DNA of 64,000 nt from Theobroma cacao (lineage: Eukaryota; Streptophyta; Magnoliopsida; Malvales; Malvaceae). Below are positions 37,101-47,820 of the stretch, piece by piece. Position 1 is the first letter of the stretch. Each line of letters begins with the position of its first letter. The stretch covers positions 31,108,586 to 31,172,585 of the forward strand of contig NC_030854.1 in NCBI RefSeq assembly GCF_000208745.1. Reading direction: 5' to 3'. Made by a program: the position numbers and the translations under genes. Under the pieces are notes generated by a model, which saw nothing but the letters and a program-made list of their open reading frames with translations, was not told the DNA's origin and searched no databases.

Positions 37101-38985
37101 TCCCCTTGTTGCATGGGAGAAAGAATGCTAATATCTATAAGTATTTGGTTGACAAAGTTAAGAGCCAGTTAATTGCATGGAAAGCTTCATACTCATCTTC
37201 AGCGAGACATCTAACTCTTGTCAAATCAATGTTATCCAACATCCCACTGTACATAATGCAAACAATCTCTGCCTTTGGGAATTTGTTAAAAAATTGAATT
37301 ATTATGTAGAAATTTCCTTTGGCATGGTGAAAGTCATAGCAAAAAGGTTCATTTGTTGTGGTGGAGTACACTTTGTAAAACAAAAGGACAAGGTGGTATG
37401 GGTATTCGAAGTTTATCCTTAATGCATGATGCTTTCATCCTAAAATTATGTTAGGGATTGATATCTAAACCTGATACACTTTGGGTGAGGGTACTTATGC
37501 ATAAATATAACTTTAACGGGGTCAGTTGCTCACATCACATTATGAAAAGTGGTTATTCTAATTTATGGAGATCGAGGAGTAGATTATGGTGCAAATTCAT
37601 TAAAAATGTGAGATGGTCAATTAACGATGGTGCATCCATTAGTTTTTGGTCTGATATATGGTTAGGAGATTTACCACTACTTAATAATGCTATAGACAAG
37701 GGATTTCTGGTAGATATGAGAGATCGAGTTAGGGATTATATGATATCGAATGGAGAATGGGACAAGTATTGATTAACATTTGTGTTACTAGTGGAAGTGG
37801 TGAAGAAAATTCTTTATCTTATTCGTCCCAGCTTATCAGCCTCCCTTGACATGCCATATTAGGCTTTAACCTCATTTGGAGACTTAACTATATCCTCAAC
37901 ATATGACCAATTAAAGAGCCTATTTGATTTTGACAGTATAAAGATTAAAAAAATGTGGAGTTTGGCTTAGGGATGGAGAGGTCCTTAAAGAATATGTATA
38001 TTCCTTTTTCATTGCTTACACAATCGGATTTTGACAAACGTAGAACGAGTGAGACATAGGTTATTGTTTGATGCTTCATGTTCGCAATGTTGTGTTGTTG
38101 AGGTATTTAGTCTTCATTTGCTTAGAGATTGTCTTGTTGTAGCAATCCTTTGGATGCATCTGTTGCCTCAAAGTAGTATATGCCAATTTTGTCAAGCAAT
38201 GTTTTCAGAATGGCTTTTCGTGAACCTTAGCCAGAGCGAGTTCTCCATCTTTGATGTTCCCTGGAGCATCATCTTTGTCATAACCTACTGGTATATTTGG
38301 AAGTGCAGAAACTTACTTATCTTTAAAGGTTGTGAAATATCCCTTGAAAAACAGTTAAGCATTATCAAAAGTATGGCGGTGGCAATGCAGAATACATGGT
38401 TTACTTGTTCCTTACAAAATGGGAGACCAGTTTGACAAGAAAAAATATTAGTTTGTTGGGTTCCTCCACCTGTAGATTGGATAGCGTTAAATTCAGACGG
38501 GGCATATAGAAGTGGAAAGGGAGTTGCTTCAGTTGGACGAGTTTTGAGAAACTCAAATGGTACATGGATAATGGGATATGCATGCAATCATGGCACAAGT
38601 ATAGCATACCATGCGGAGTTATGGGGAGTTTTTCAAGGCCTTAAATTGGCTTGAGAACAAGGCTTCCGTAGAATTAAACTACAGATTGATAATAAGGTAA
38701 TGGTTCAATCCCTTAATATTCCTTCTACATATCCTTGCTCTAACTCATATGTGATTAGAGCAATCAAAGACTTGCTGAGTAAACAATGGGAGGTTAATAT
38801 AAGTCATGTTTATAGGGAGGGGAACAAAGTAGCTGATTTTATGGCCAATTTAGGCTTTGATCTAGATTATGATTTTACTCTATATGATTCTCCACTAGCA
38901 AATGTATCATCTCTATTATTGAACAATATGTTGGGTGTTTGTAACCCACACATGATTAATCAATAAATTTCTTCATTCTAAAAAA
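34190..38985 (+). mobile_element. Composite decayed L1-type LINE
   Basis: Order of recognisable parts on the plus strand: an ORF1-like region (34200-35150) with the plant DUF4283-type domain and a degraded cysteine-knuckle part (CFNYDVYGHVK); a zf-RVT-like region (35250-35840; DKVTWKNTTSGFYS); reverse transcriptase fingers and palm (36120-37300; LKAPDLDGYPTLFFQ, KIDLEKAYDRLSWEF); a second C-terminal region (37440-37770; WSDIWLGDLPLLN); and an RNase H-like domain (38450-38940; VDWIALNSDGAYRSGKG, HVYREGNKVADFMANLG). The zf-RVT-like part precedes the RT, so two LINE copies are joined or nested. Many stops and frameshifts break every ORF, and the RT palm FINDLIL lacks an active-site aspartate. 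It sits in the spacer between DRP4-1 and DEFL-1. Confidence 0.85.
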
Positions 38986-39309
38986 AATAGTTAAGAATAC
39001 ATATACATAAATATATATATATATAAAGAATTAGAGATGAAAGACCATTTGGATAAGGGCAACAATAAAGTAATAGTTATCTAATTCTAACAAAATTAGC
39101 TTCCCTATGAATGTGTGGAACCTTACATTCCCATATGATCATCTAACAGACCACTAAAATTGAGTTGGGAAGTTGATTCCAACTTCACTTCCCTAAACCC
39201 TTATTCCCAAAATAGAAGTGAACAATATAACTAGAGCCACCTTCCACATTAATAAATTGCGCCACAGTTTTACTCATTGTGAATTGTTTGACTACTTATT
39301 AACAAAAAC
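38986..39309. other. 5' flank of DEFL-1, homologous to 60640-60913
   Basis: AATAGTTATCTAATTCTAAC and ACATTCCCATATGATC recur with small changes before DEFL-3 (60655 onward). It probably contains the promoter of the defensin-like gene. Confidence 0.65.
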
Positions 39310-40139
39310 ATGCCCCAACTTCAAATTTTTCTTATTCCTACTCTTCACTTTTCTCATCTTATCCGTCGGTATGTCACATCCTCCTCAACAAACAAAAATT
39401 TATATATTTTTAGTTTATTTATTTATTTACTTTTTAAATCAATTTAAATCCAATTTATGCAAGCTACACTATTCATCTCTCCAAGAACTCATATTTACAC
39501 ATGTTTTTTCTTTTACCTTCTTGCTTACTTCAACTCTTCAAGAATTTTTTTTCACATATATATAAGAAAGTCTAAAAGAAAAATGATTATTGAAATATTA
39601 TTTTTTTTATGTTGGTTTGCTAGTTAATTTGTTCAGCTTATTGAATGATTTCATTTTCATGTAATGGTTATGTCATATATACATTGAATAATGTTTCTTT
39701 AAATTGTAAATTTTTTTATATATGTAATTTTATTAAAAATAATAATAATAATAAAAGCATTAAAAAAAAGATTATGAAAATGTCGATCCCCTTCTCCTCA
39801 TTTCTATAAATTTGTTTTATTACTTCCATAGTTTTTGTTAATAATATGATTATCAGACTATGAAACAAAATATAGCACTTTCCTATTATATTGTATTCTT
39901 TATATATCTTGAAGATTAATGTTATACTGATTAGCTTGTTAATTATAGATTTCACCGAAGTAGCCAGCAAAGGAAGATGTTGCAAGAACCATCCTGCACT
40001 TGGGAGATGTTTACCAGGCCATGACGATGATCCTAATACCAGTGGCAAATGTTGGAGCTATTGCAGTTCAGAGTTTAGAGGAGGTGTCTGCAAAAGAATG
40101 AGCAGTGCACGTCGCCACCAATGTCATTGTTATTGTTGA
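39310..40139 (+). pseudogene. Defensin-like (DEFL) cysteine-rich peptide gene, copy 1; signal-peptide frame damaged
   Basis: Exon 1 lies at about 39310-39368 (donor GTCG|GTATGT) and exon 2 at 39949-40139 (acceptor TTATAG|AT). Exon 2 encodes DFTEVASKGRCCKNHPALG, a DDDPN element, GKCWSYC and GGVCKRM, ending CHCYC. The hydrophobic signal peptide KFFLFLLFTFLILSVG is readable only in a frame whose ATG has been lost by a one-base difference relative to copy 3: the ATG at 39310 reads a different frame. One cysteine of the SSEC element is changed to phenylalanine, leaving nine against ten in copy 3. DEFLs are small secreted peptides, many antimicrobial or signalling. Whether this copy is expressed as a secreted product is doubtful. 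Downstream it is cut off from its spacer by an LTR-like insertion. Confidence 0.7.
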
Positions 40140-40158
40140 TACTGAATATTGTCAACTT

Positions 40159-42219
40159 ACAGTCGTAACGTGCGAGTTTGAGAACTCGACCGCTAGACGC
40201 AGGCGAAAATCGAGTAATTAGGAGTCGCCACTAATCTTTTTTATTTAGGTGTGATTGGCCACTTATTAACTCGATTATAATTGACGAAATCCTAAATTAA
40301 TTTTAGGTCCGTCGAAAGAACGAGAATTGGTCTATATTTTTTAGAGATGAGTTCGGGAGTGCGATTATGCATGGAGAAGGGTTAGCACCTCCGTGGCGCC
40401 CGTTCCACGAACGGTACCATTTAATCTTAAATTATCCTATCGTGGCCTACATCAATTTTATTCCTATGTCTCCTTAACCTTTGCTTATTAACTAATTATT
40501 TGGTTGATTGAGTCTTTTACTCGGTTTTACGCATGCACGTGATGCAATCATAAAATGATGTCACGATTTATTCAATTTTAAAACAATGAGGTCAACAATC
40601 GTTTATCAAAAATCATTCGTAGACTACCCCAACGCTTTGGTGAAATCTCAAAGTTTTCCTCATCTAAAGATATTTCGAGAAGAACTCGTCTCTATTAATT
40701 CCTCGGAAAAATCCCATCATCGAGATTCTCGCCCCATTAACACGAAGAATGTGGCATGCTATGACAATATAAGATGATGATGCCTATATGATCGCGTTTA
40801 TTGATTTAATTAGTTAAAATTCATGTGATAATGTGTTTAATAGTTCAAGGTGATTTATTGCCTTGTTTACGTGTTTATTATTAAAATTTTTTCTTTAATG
40901 CATGTTATTTGCTTTTATATTTTTTTATTTATTATTTATTATTTATTATTTCATTTTATATTTTTTTAAAACAATTATTTGAATTAATGGGTGTTGGAGT
41001 ACAGAGTTCGGATTTATCCTGACGTTTCGGTGAAAATCTGTTTCGATCTCCAAATTTAAGTGACCTACCTAAAAGTGGCAACTCTTTGCCCATTTTAAGT
41101 GAAATTACTCAAAAATGTATATTTATTATTTATTTATTACTTCTACTTCTTTTTATTATTATATTTTATTAATATATTTTTTCTTATTTTTTATTTCTTT
41201 ATTCATCTTCATAATTTATTTTTACTTTTTATAATTTTTATATTTGTATTATGATTTTTTAATATTATCATTTATTTATTTATTATTTATTTTTATTTTC
41301 ATTTTCCATTTTTTATTTTCTAACACTAAAATCAACATAAATAAAATTTTTAAAATTTTTTATAACTTTTTCTAAAATAATTAACATTAAATCAACAATA
41401 CATTTTATCTACACAAAATGGGTAAGATCCAAAACCAATTAAAAAGGCCCAAAAATAAAAAGAAAGAATTTTACCTTATTGGGTTAGGTTGGTCCAATTT
41501 CCACAAGCCCGCAGCGGACCCAAGCTTGCCACACTAGGCCTGTTTTGCAAGCCCATCGGACCCTTTGACCCCAAAATCTTTTTTCCTTCTTTTCTTTCTT
41601 TCTTTTTCTTTTTTCTTCTCTTTCCCAACCGCTCCCCCTCCTTCTTCTCTCTTTCTTTCTTTCTCCTTCTTTTTCTTCCCCTAGCCGGTCCGCAGCACTC
41701 CCCACCGTCGGTGCCTCTCTCCTCTCTTTCCCCTCCTTTCTTTCTCTCTAAGCTCAACTGATGACACCAACCCCAAGAGAAAACTCACTCCTTTGCCGCT
41801 TGCCCAAAGCCAAAAACCCCTCCCTTAAAATCAAAATCTCCTTAAAAACCCAAATCGACCAACTCTCAAAAACAAACGCCCGTGTTTTTCTTTTTTTTTT
41901 TTATGTATTTTTTGGGTTGTTGTGTATTCCTTTCAAATTTGTCTGAGGCCCCCTTTTAAGAGCTGGATTGTTCAAAATTTTTGACAATCCAGCGATAAAA
42001 TCATGTTTTTCTAAGCATGATTTCACAAGGTTCTGGCATAAATGGAAGCTAATTGCCGGAGGTAACTATTCCCTAAAATTTGGCTACTTTTCAGAGGCCT
42101 TAAGTGCCCCGTAATGATAGACCGGAGAGGGGGCTAAGTACATGCTCAGTCTTTTTCCTGTTTTCTTTTCTTTCCTTTTTTTTATTTTTATTTTTGATTG
42201 ATTTTGAATGGGTGTCTAC
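40159..42219 (-). mobile_element. LTR-like insertion (possible solo LTR, Gypsy type) downstream of DEFL-1
   Basis: Comparison with the homologous spacer after DEFL-3 (GTCAACTTGCCCAAG at 61770-61785) shows the site before insertion. Here ACTT is present on both sides (40155-40158 and 42220-42223) of about 2.06 kb of foreign sequence. Read on the minus strand the insert starts with a GTAGACACCC-like end typical of some plant Gypsy LTRs. It contains the GGAGTCGCCACTAAT element often seen in such LTRs, a C/T-rich stretch, and two hairpins, GCTGGATTGT...ACAATCCAGC (41962-41993) and ATCATG...CATGAT (41999-42024). No coding domain is present. The other terminus lacks a clear CA, so exact class and ends are uncertain. 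Confidence 0.6.
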
Positions 42220-44312
42220 ACTTGCCCAAGAATAAGAAGGAAGAAGCACACGCATCATACTAAATAATGAGAGATTAGGCTTGATTAGGACAATAATTCT
42301 ATGATTCTTTATTCAAAATTTCAATAAGTCAAAAGATCATTACTTTTTTTTTGTTATTTTAATGATGTATGAAAAGTAAGTTCAAAATTAAGTAATTTGC
42401 TTTTACGTGACTTTGTAATATATATAATATAACGAGGACATCTCGAAACATTTCATGTATAACAATTTATGTAACAAAAAACTCTATAGCATATATATTA
42501 TATTATTTTGCCAATTTACTAAATTATATGGAGTAACTCTTTTTAAATAGTATTAGTTTCTACTTCTACAGTATACACATCGAATTGCTACATTCTTCAA
42601 TTAAAAAAAATAAAAAGTAAATCAAATGGTGTGCGGTATTTAATTGAAACAAAGGTCAACTAATTGAACTAAATCGTTCTTATTGCCTTATTGGATGGGC
42701 TGAACTCCAGTTCTAGAGTGTGTACTTTATACATGTGGTACACGATTAACTTGAAGTAAGCAATATGAAATTATGGCCTCAAATTTATATGAGTTAATGT
42801 ACAAGAAAGGTTTGTCTTTGGATGTATGCAATGTTTTAGAGAGGCCTCATTTTCAATGACAAGGAAAATGCCTTGAAGTTAAAGCATTTAGATCATATAT
42901 TATATTATATATACAGGGGTTTTAATATAATTTCATGTTAAAATTTTCTAATTATATATTGATTTAATAAGTTTGTTAATCACCAACCATTCTTTTATTA
43001 GTAACGTAAAATGTTGCAATGCCTCTGCAGTGAGGCATTTTGTTCAGCTCCGTGACGCTGTAATTCAACTTTTTTGACAACCCAAGCCAAAGGATTCCCG
43101 GTCTTACCCTGACCCGCAATCTCACCAGTTGTCTTCAACGTGTCAAACTCTGCATCACAAGTCGTATACACCCTGCCTTGTCCCCTCGGCCCTCGTAAAG
43201 TACTTGATGACGTTTGGTTGCTCAAGGCCGAGAGGAAGTAAATACCCTTTTAATTTATTGTCTCAGTTTTGTTTAGAACTCTCATATCATGTAGAATATA
43301 CTTCCACGGTAACACGTCAAGCTTTTTGAACGTGATGCACTTGACAGTATGGGAGTAACGCAGCTGTGCCTGCACTAGACCTGGTATAATGAAATGACTT
43401 ATAGTTCACCCCTGTTCTCTGTTTACTTACTCTCTCCAAATTCCAACAAATTATCCCAAAAAAAAAAGTGTTGTTGGAATGGCGAAAATCTCTTGAAAAA
43501 ACATTAATGGTGCTTTAAAAGAATTGAGTGGCGATTGGATTTTTTATGAGATTGTGCATCTAAATTATGTTCTATTTACGAGGCTTCCTCTTTCAAAGCA
43601 ATATTCTTAAGTTTTACTCCATGCCCTGCGTACTGTTGCCAACCACTCATTAACTTTTATTTTGACTTTCTTACTTTTTTTTATTAGCTGAACCAATATT
43701 ATTATGGTTTTGAATCTTTCTTGGACTAATGTTGGAAAATTCCTCCGACAATGAGATTACAATCTTCTTTTATTTTAAAAATGTAAATTTATTGATGAAA
43801 TATTTATATTTAATAACATTATTATATATATTGAATGGTAAAATTTAAAAAATTTTGACATTCGAATATTTAATTTATTAATTGATATATAATTTTTTAT
43901 TTAAAAAATAAAATTTAAATTCTCTTATCTAATTATAAAAAATATTTTAAAGCTTTCAAAAATAAAATTAGAAGTTTATAACCTATCATATATCTAATTA
44001 TTATATATTCATATTCATTTATTAATATCACTTTTAGTACTTGTATTTTTAAAAAAAATCCGAATATAATCTAGAGCCGTTGGGTTGGAGCGATATAATG
44101 GAAGAACCTTCAAGGAAAGAACCAGAAAAAACTCTATAAACTCCAACTTAGGAAATCTCAAACCGAACCCATCATTACCCACTGTAACCTTGTTTGCTTT
44201 TAATCAAGACAAGATTTGCTGAGTTCTACACTTCACCCTTATAACTTTCCTTTCTCAAGTCTCAAGCACATCTTCACGAACGTAATTTGTCTCTCACTGT
44301 TTCTCCTAAAAA
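42220..44312. other. Spacer between DEFL-1 and the DRP4 pseudogene, homologous to 49430-51469
   Basis: Starts CTTGCCCAAGAATAAGAAGG as after DEFL-3. It shares long stretches with the spacer before DRP4-3, for example GAGAGGCCTCATTTTCAATG, and with 61780-63010. It contains the conserved unknown segment listed separately. The last 270 bases (from ATCTAGAGCC) match the DRP4-3 upstream region. Confidence 0.75.
43008..43220. other. Conserved unidentified segment, damaged copy
   Basis: About 84 percent of it matches 50330-50580 by eye, beginning AATGCCTCTGCAGTGAGGCATT, a perfect inverted repeat. Compared with the other copy it has one extra T in a T-run and lacks about 15 bases, so neither strand keeps a long frame. 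Origin unknown; it has coding-like composition in an AT-rich spacer. Confidence 0.6.
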
Positions 44313-44826
44313 ATGAGAGTCGGATATGATGAGGATGTTGCATCAGGAGGCAATGAAGTACTAGCAGTCAACCGCAGGGTCGTCTATGCGATCCTCGACC
44401 ACTAACAATACTACCTCTCACGGGGCAAGATCCTCTTCTGGCGCAAGAAGAAGAAGAATCAGTTCAAGCCCCAGTTATTTTGCAATGCAATGACCAAATC
44501 CGACCTTTGCTTGATGCCATTGACAGGCTCAGGCTGCTTATGGTTATGAAAGAAGGCGTACAACTCCCCACAATTATAGTAGTTGGAGATCTGTCATCAG
44601 GGAAGTACAGCGTTTTGAATCACTTGCCGGTATTAGTCTTCCTCGAAGCCAGGGTATTTGTATTAGAGTACCACTCATAATGAGGCTGCAAAGTCATCCA
44701 AGTCCAACGCCAGAGAAGTACAATGGCAAGAAAGTCCCTGCAGAGGAATCCCACATCGCAACGGCCATAAATCCTGCAACTGATGAGATTGCAGGCGATG
44801 ATAAGGGCATATCTAACACCCCGCTT
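44313..44826 (+). pseudogene. Truncated DRP4 pseudogene (DRP4-3-like)
   Basis: Starts MRVGYDEDVASGGNEV, closest to DRP4-3. A one-base loss soon after leads to a TAA stop, a second one-base loss lies after the P-loop region, and the P-loop reads GDLSSGKY with two changes at usually invariant positions. The copy ends inside the GTPase domain at AACACCCCGCTT and continues directly into the sequence that normally lies upstream of DRP4-1 (TGCATCCTACTC). It is therefore cut at a duplication breakpoint and cannot encode a GTPase. Confidence 0.9.
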
Positions 44827-45738
44827 TGCATCCTACTCTTTTATTCTTTTGGAAAGATAAAAGAAAAAAATAGAAAAAAAATACGTATATCTGTTTACAT
44901 GTGATAAAGAAATTATTTTTCTTTCATTTTTATGTTTTTGCGTGATAGAAGAAAAAATAAGTAGGTCTTTCGCCTTTCCAGCCAGATCCGACCATTCAAA
45001 AATAGAATAAACTACTTATTCAATTTATATTAACCCTTTTATTTATAACTTTACCTCTAACCTCGTATGTATGTTTTTTTCTTTATTTTTCATCCTCGGT
45101 ATCAAATACTAAGTAAGATTCCTTCCTCTCATTTTACTTCAACTTTTTCCTTCCCCCATTTGTTGCACATTCCTACCAAATATAGTTTTAGTCTCTCGTC
45201 AGACAATCATCGGACCACCATCATCACTTTGTAGCTTGCCTTTGCTTGTTCCTTGTGGTTTGGTATAGGATGTTGGCCCTTTATTCTGTTCTTGTTTTGG
45301 TGCTTTATTCCATTCTGTCCTGCCCCGAGGCCCAAACTACAAGAAAGACTAGTTGATCAAAGGAAAACCGATAAATATGCTTACATGAATGTTAAACGTT
45401 TAGATTGAAACAAAAGTATAAATTAATTTGTGTTAATTTCTTGAGTTTAATATTTTAATTACTAATTAACTAAATGAACTAATATCTTTATTATAAAGCC
45501 AACCTAGGAGAATACTTAAATAAAGATTCAATGAATTCGTCATCACTTTAGTAAAGTCTTGGTGCTTTACGCTAGCTTCCCACCTGCCAACATTTTCCAT
45601 ATTCACCATGAACAATTTTCTTCTAAAACATCCAAGTTTTGCTGAGTCCTCTCCAGTCTGCCGCTTCACTCTTTCTTTTTCTCAAGCCACAAGCACACCA
45701 AGTAACAAACGTTTGTCCCTCATTATTTAATCTCAAAA
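44827..45738. promoter_or_regulatory. Upstream region of DRP4-2, duplicate of 29292-30216
   Basis: Nearly collinear with the DRP4-1 upstream region. The leader holds an upstream ATG (45608) followed by a 40-codon reading frame that stops at TAA just before the DRP4-2 start; one extra C relative to copy 1 makes it a separate uORF rather than an N-terminal extension. Confidence 0.7.
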
Positions 45739-47820
45739 ATGAGTGGACATCAGGATGTTGATGCAGAAAGCATTGGAGTCGACGACATAGTCATCTATGA
45801 TTTTGATGATTCTCCACCGTATGCAGCTCCAGCTCCTGTGGAACAAGAAAAAGTAGTAGCAGCCAAAGTGGAATCAGCTCCTATTATTTCATCATACAAT
45901 GACAAAATCCGACCTTTGCTTGATGCCATTGACAAGCTCAGGCTCCTTATGGTCATGAAAGAAGGCATACAACTCCCCACAATTGTTGTGGTCGGAGACC
46001 AATCATCTGGCAAGTCCAGTGTTCTTGATTCCTTGGCTGGTGTCAATCTTCCTCGTAGCCAGGGTATTTGCACTCGGGTGCCCCTCATAATCAGGTTGCA
46101 AAATCATTCAAGTCCAAGGCCAGATCTTTACTTGGAGTACAGTGGCAAAGTAGTCCCGGTGGACGAATCCTACATCGCAACAGCCATAAATCTTGCAACT
46201 GATGAGGTTGCAGGCAATGGTAAGGGCATTTCTAACACCCCACTTACTTTAGTGGTGAAAAAGGATGGTGTTCCTGATCTTACCATGGTTGATCTTCCTG
46301 GAATCACTAGAGTTCCTGTCCATGGTCAGCCTGAAAATATATATGAGCAGATCAGAGATATTATCATGCAGTACATAACACCAAAAGAAAGCATTATCCT
46401 CAATGTTTTGTCTGCTTCTGTTGATTTTTCTACTTGTGAATCCATTAAGATGTCACGGCAAGTCGATAAGACTGGTGAGAGAACTCTGGCTGTGGTTACC
46501 AAGGCTGATAAAGCCCCCGAGGAGCTGCTTCAGAAGGTTACTGCTGATGATGTAAATATAGGACTTGGTTATGTTTGTGTTAGGAATCGTATCGGTGATG
46601 AGTCCCATGAAGAAGCAAGCAGGGAAGAGGCTAGATTGTTCCAAACTCATCCACATCTGTCAAGGATTGATAAATCAATTGTGGGTGTTCCAGTGTTGGC
46701 CCGAAAACTCGTTCAAATTCAGGCAAATACCATTGCAAGGTGCTTACCGGAGATAGTGAAGAACATTAGTGAAAAGCTAAATGCAAATGTTTCAGAGCTG
46801 GAAAGAATGCCTAAGGCTTTGACTTCAGTTGCGGATGCCATGACAGCTTTTATGAGGATCATTGGAGCAGTTAAAGAATCCCTTAGGAAACTTCTTTGGA
46901 GAGGGGATTTTGATGAATACCCTGATGATAGATCCAAGCATGGTACTGCTCGTCTTGTTGAAATTCTCAACCAGTTTTCGCATGAGCTTCACAACTGTGA
47001 GGAAAGTGATCCCACAAAAGACTTTTTAGCAGAAGAGATCAAGGTTTTGGAAGATGCTAAAGGAATTGAGCTACCGAATTTCCTTTCTCTTGAAGTATTC
47101 CTTCGTATCCTGCAAAGAAAAGTTGAGAGGATATCATGTACACCGATTAAATTTGTTGAAATGATTTGGGACTACATAGATGGGGTGGTCATGGCTGTTT
47201 TGATGCGCCACTCAGAAATGTACTCCCAGCTTAAGGTGTCCACGACAAGAGCTGGACATAATCTTGTTCAAAAGATGAGGGAGCAATCAATCAATCGGGT
47301 AGAGGAGATTGTACAGATGGAGAAGCTAACATGTTATACTTGTAATCCTGTGTACATGGTGGAGTGGACTAAGCTCATGAACGCACAAGACAATATCATC
47401 AAGAATGTAAATACTGGACCAAACCATATGGGGATGCCTTCCACGGTGACTGTTGAAGGTTTTGGGGATATTGCAGTTGAACATCTGAGACATCATTCCT
47501 GTGGTTTGCTCCAGCAAGCTTTCGACCTGAAGATGAGAATGACTGCTTACTGGAAGATAGTTCTGCAAAGGTTGGTTGATTCCATGGCATTGCATTTGCA
47601 GTATTGTGTTCATAATCTCGTGAACAATGACATGGAGGAGATTGTGAATGAGTTAATAGGACCCGATGGACATGGAATTGAGATGATGTTGGTGGAATCT
47701 CCTGCAATTGCTGCAAAGCGTGAGAAGCTGAAAAAGAGCATCAAGCTGCTGAAGGAGTCCAAAGACGTTGTGGCCAAGGTCATGGACAGGATTGCTAGTT
47801 ATGGTGAATTAGTTGCTTAA
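45739..47820 (+). CDS. Dynamin-related GTPase, DRP4 (Mx-like) type, copy 2
   Basis: One exon encodes 693 residues from MSGHQDVDAES. All G motifs are intact at the same positions as in copy 1 (GDQSSGKS 86-93, DLPG 185-188, TKAD 254-257), as is the GED-like C terminus ending YGELVA. The protein is identical to copy 1 from residue 161 to 396. Differences lie in the first 160 residues and the stalk, with nine of 46 positions changed in 545-590 (among them W565G, H577D, I589G). A patch around 46204-46250 resembles the DRP4 pseudogene more than copy 1. The gene is probably functional and arose by recent segmental duplication that included its promoter region and 3' spacer. Confidence 0.93.
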   Translation: MSGHQDVDAESIGVDDIVIYDFDDSPPYAAPAPVEQEKVVAAKVESAPIISSYNDKIRPLLDAIDKLRLLMVMKEGIQLPTIVVVGDQSSGKSSVLDSLAGVNLPRSQGICTRVPLIIRLQNHSSPRPDLYLEYSGKVVPVDESYIATAINLATDEVAGNGKGISNTPLTLVVKKDGVPDLTMVDLPGITRVPVHGQPENIYEQIRDIIMQYITPKESIILNVLSASVDFSTCESIKMSRQVDKTGERTLAVVTKADKAPEELLQKVTADDVNIGLGYVCVRNRIGDESHEEASREEARLFQTHPHLSRIDKSIVGVPVLARKLVQIQANTIARCLPEIVKNISEKLNANVSELERMPKALTSVADAMTAFMRIIGAVKESLRKLLWRGDFDEYPDDRSKHGTARLVEILNQFSHELHNCEESDPTKDFLAEEIKVLEDAKGIELPNFLSLEVFLRILQRKVERISCTPIKFVEMIWDYIDGVVMAVLMRHSEMYSQLKVSTTRAGHNLVQKMREQSINRVEEIVQMEKLTCYTCNPVYMVEWTKLMNAQDNIIKNVNTGPNHMGMPSTVTVEGFGDIAVEHLRHHSCGLLQQAFDLKMRMTAYWKIVLQRLVDSMALHLQYCVHNLVNNDMEEIVNELIGPDGHGIEMMLVESPAIAAKREKLKKSIKLLKESKDVVAKVMDRIASYGELVA

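Noticed and set aside
41489..41946. Two plus-strand frames in the C/T-rich part of the LTR-like insertion
   Set aside because: Low-complexity Phe/Ser/Pro-rich translation with no domain; typical of pyrimidine-rich LTR sequence.
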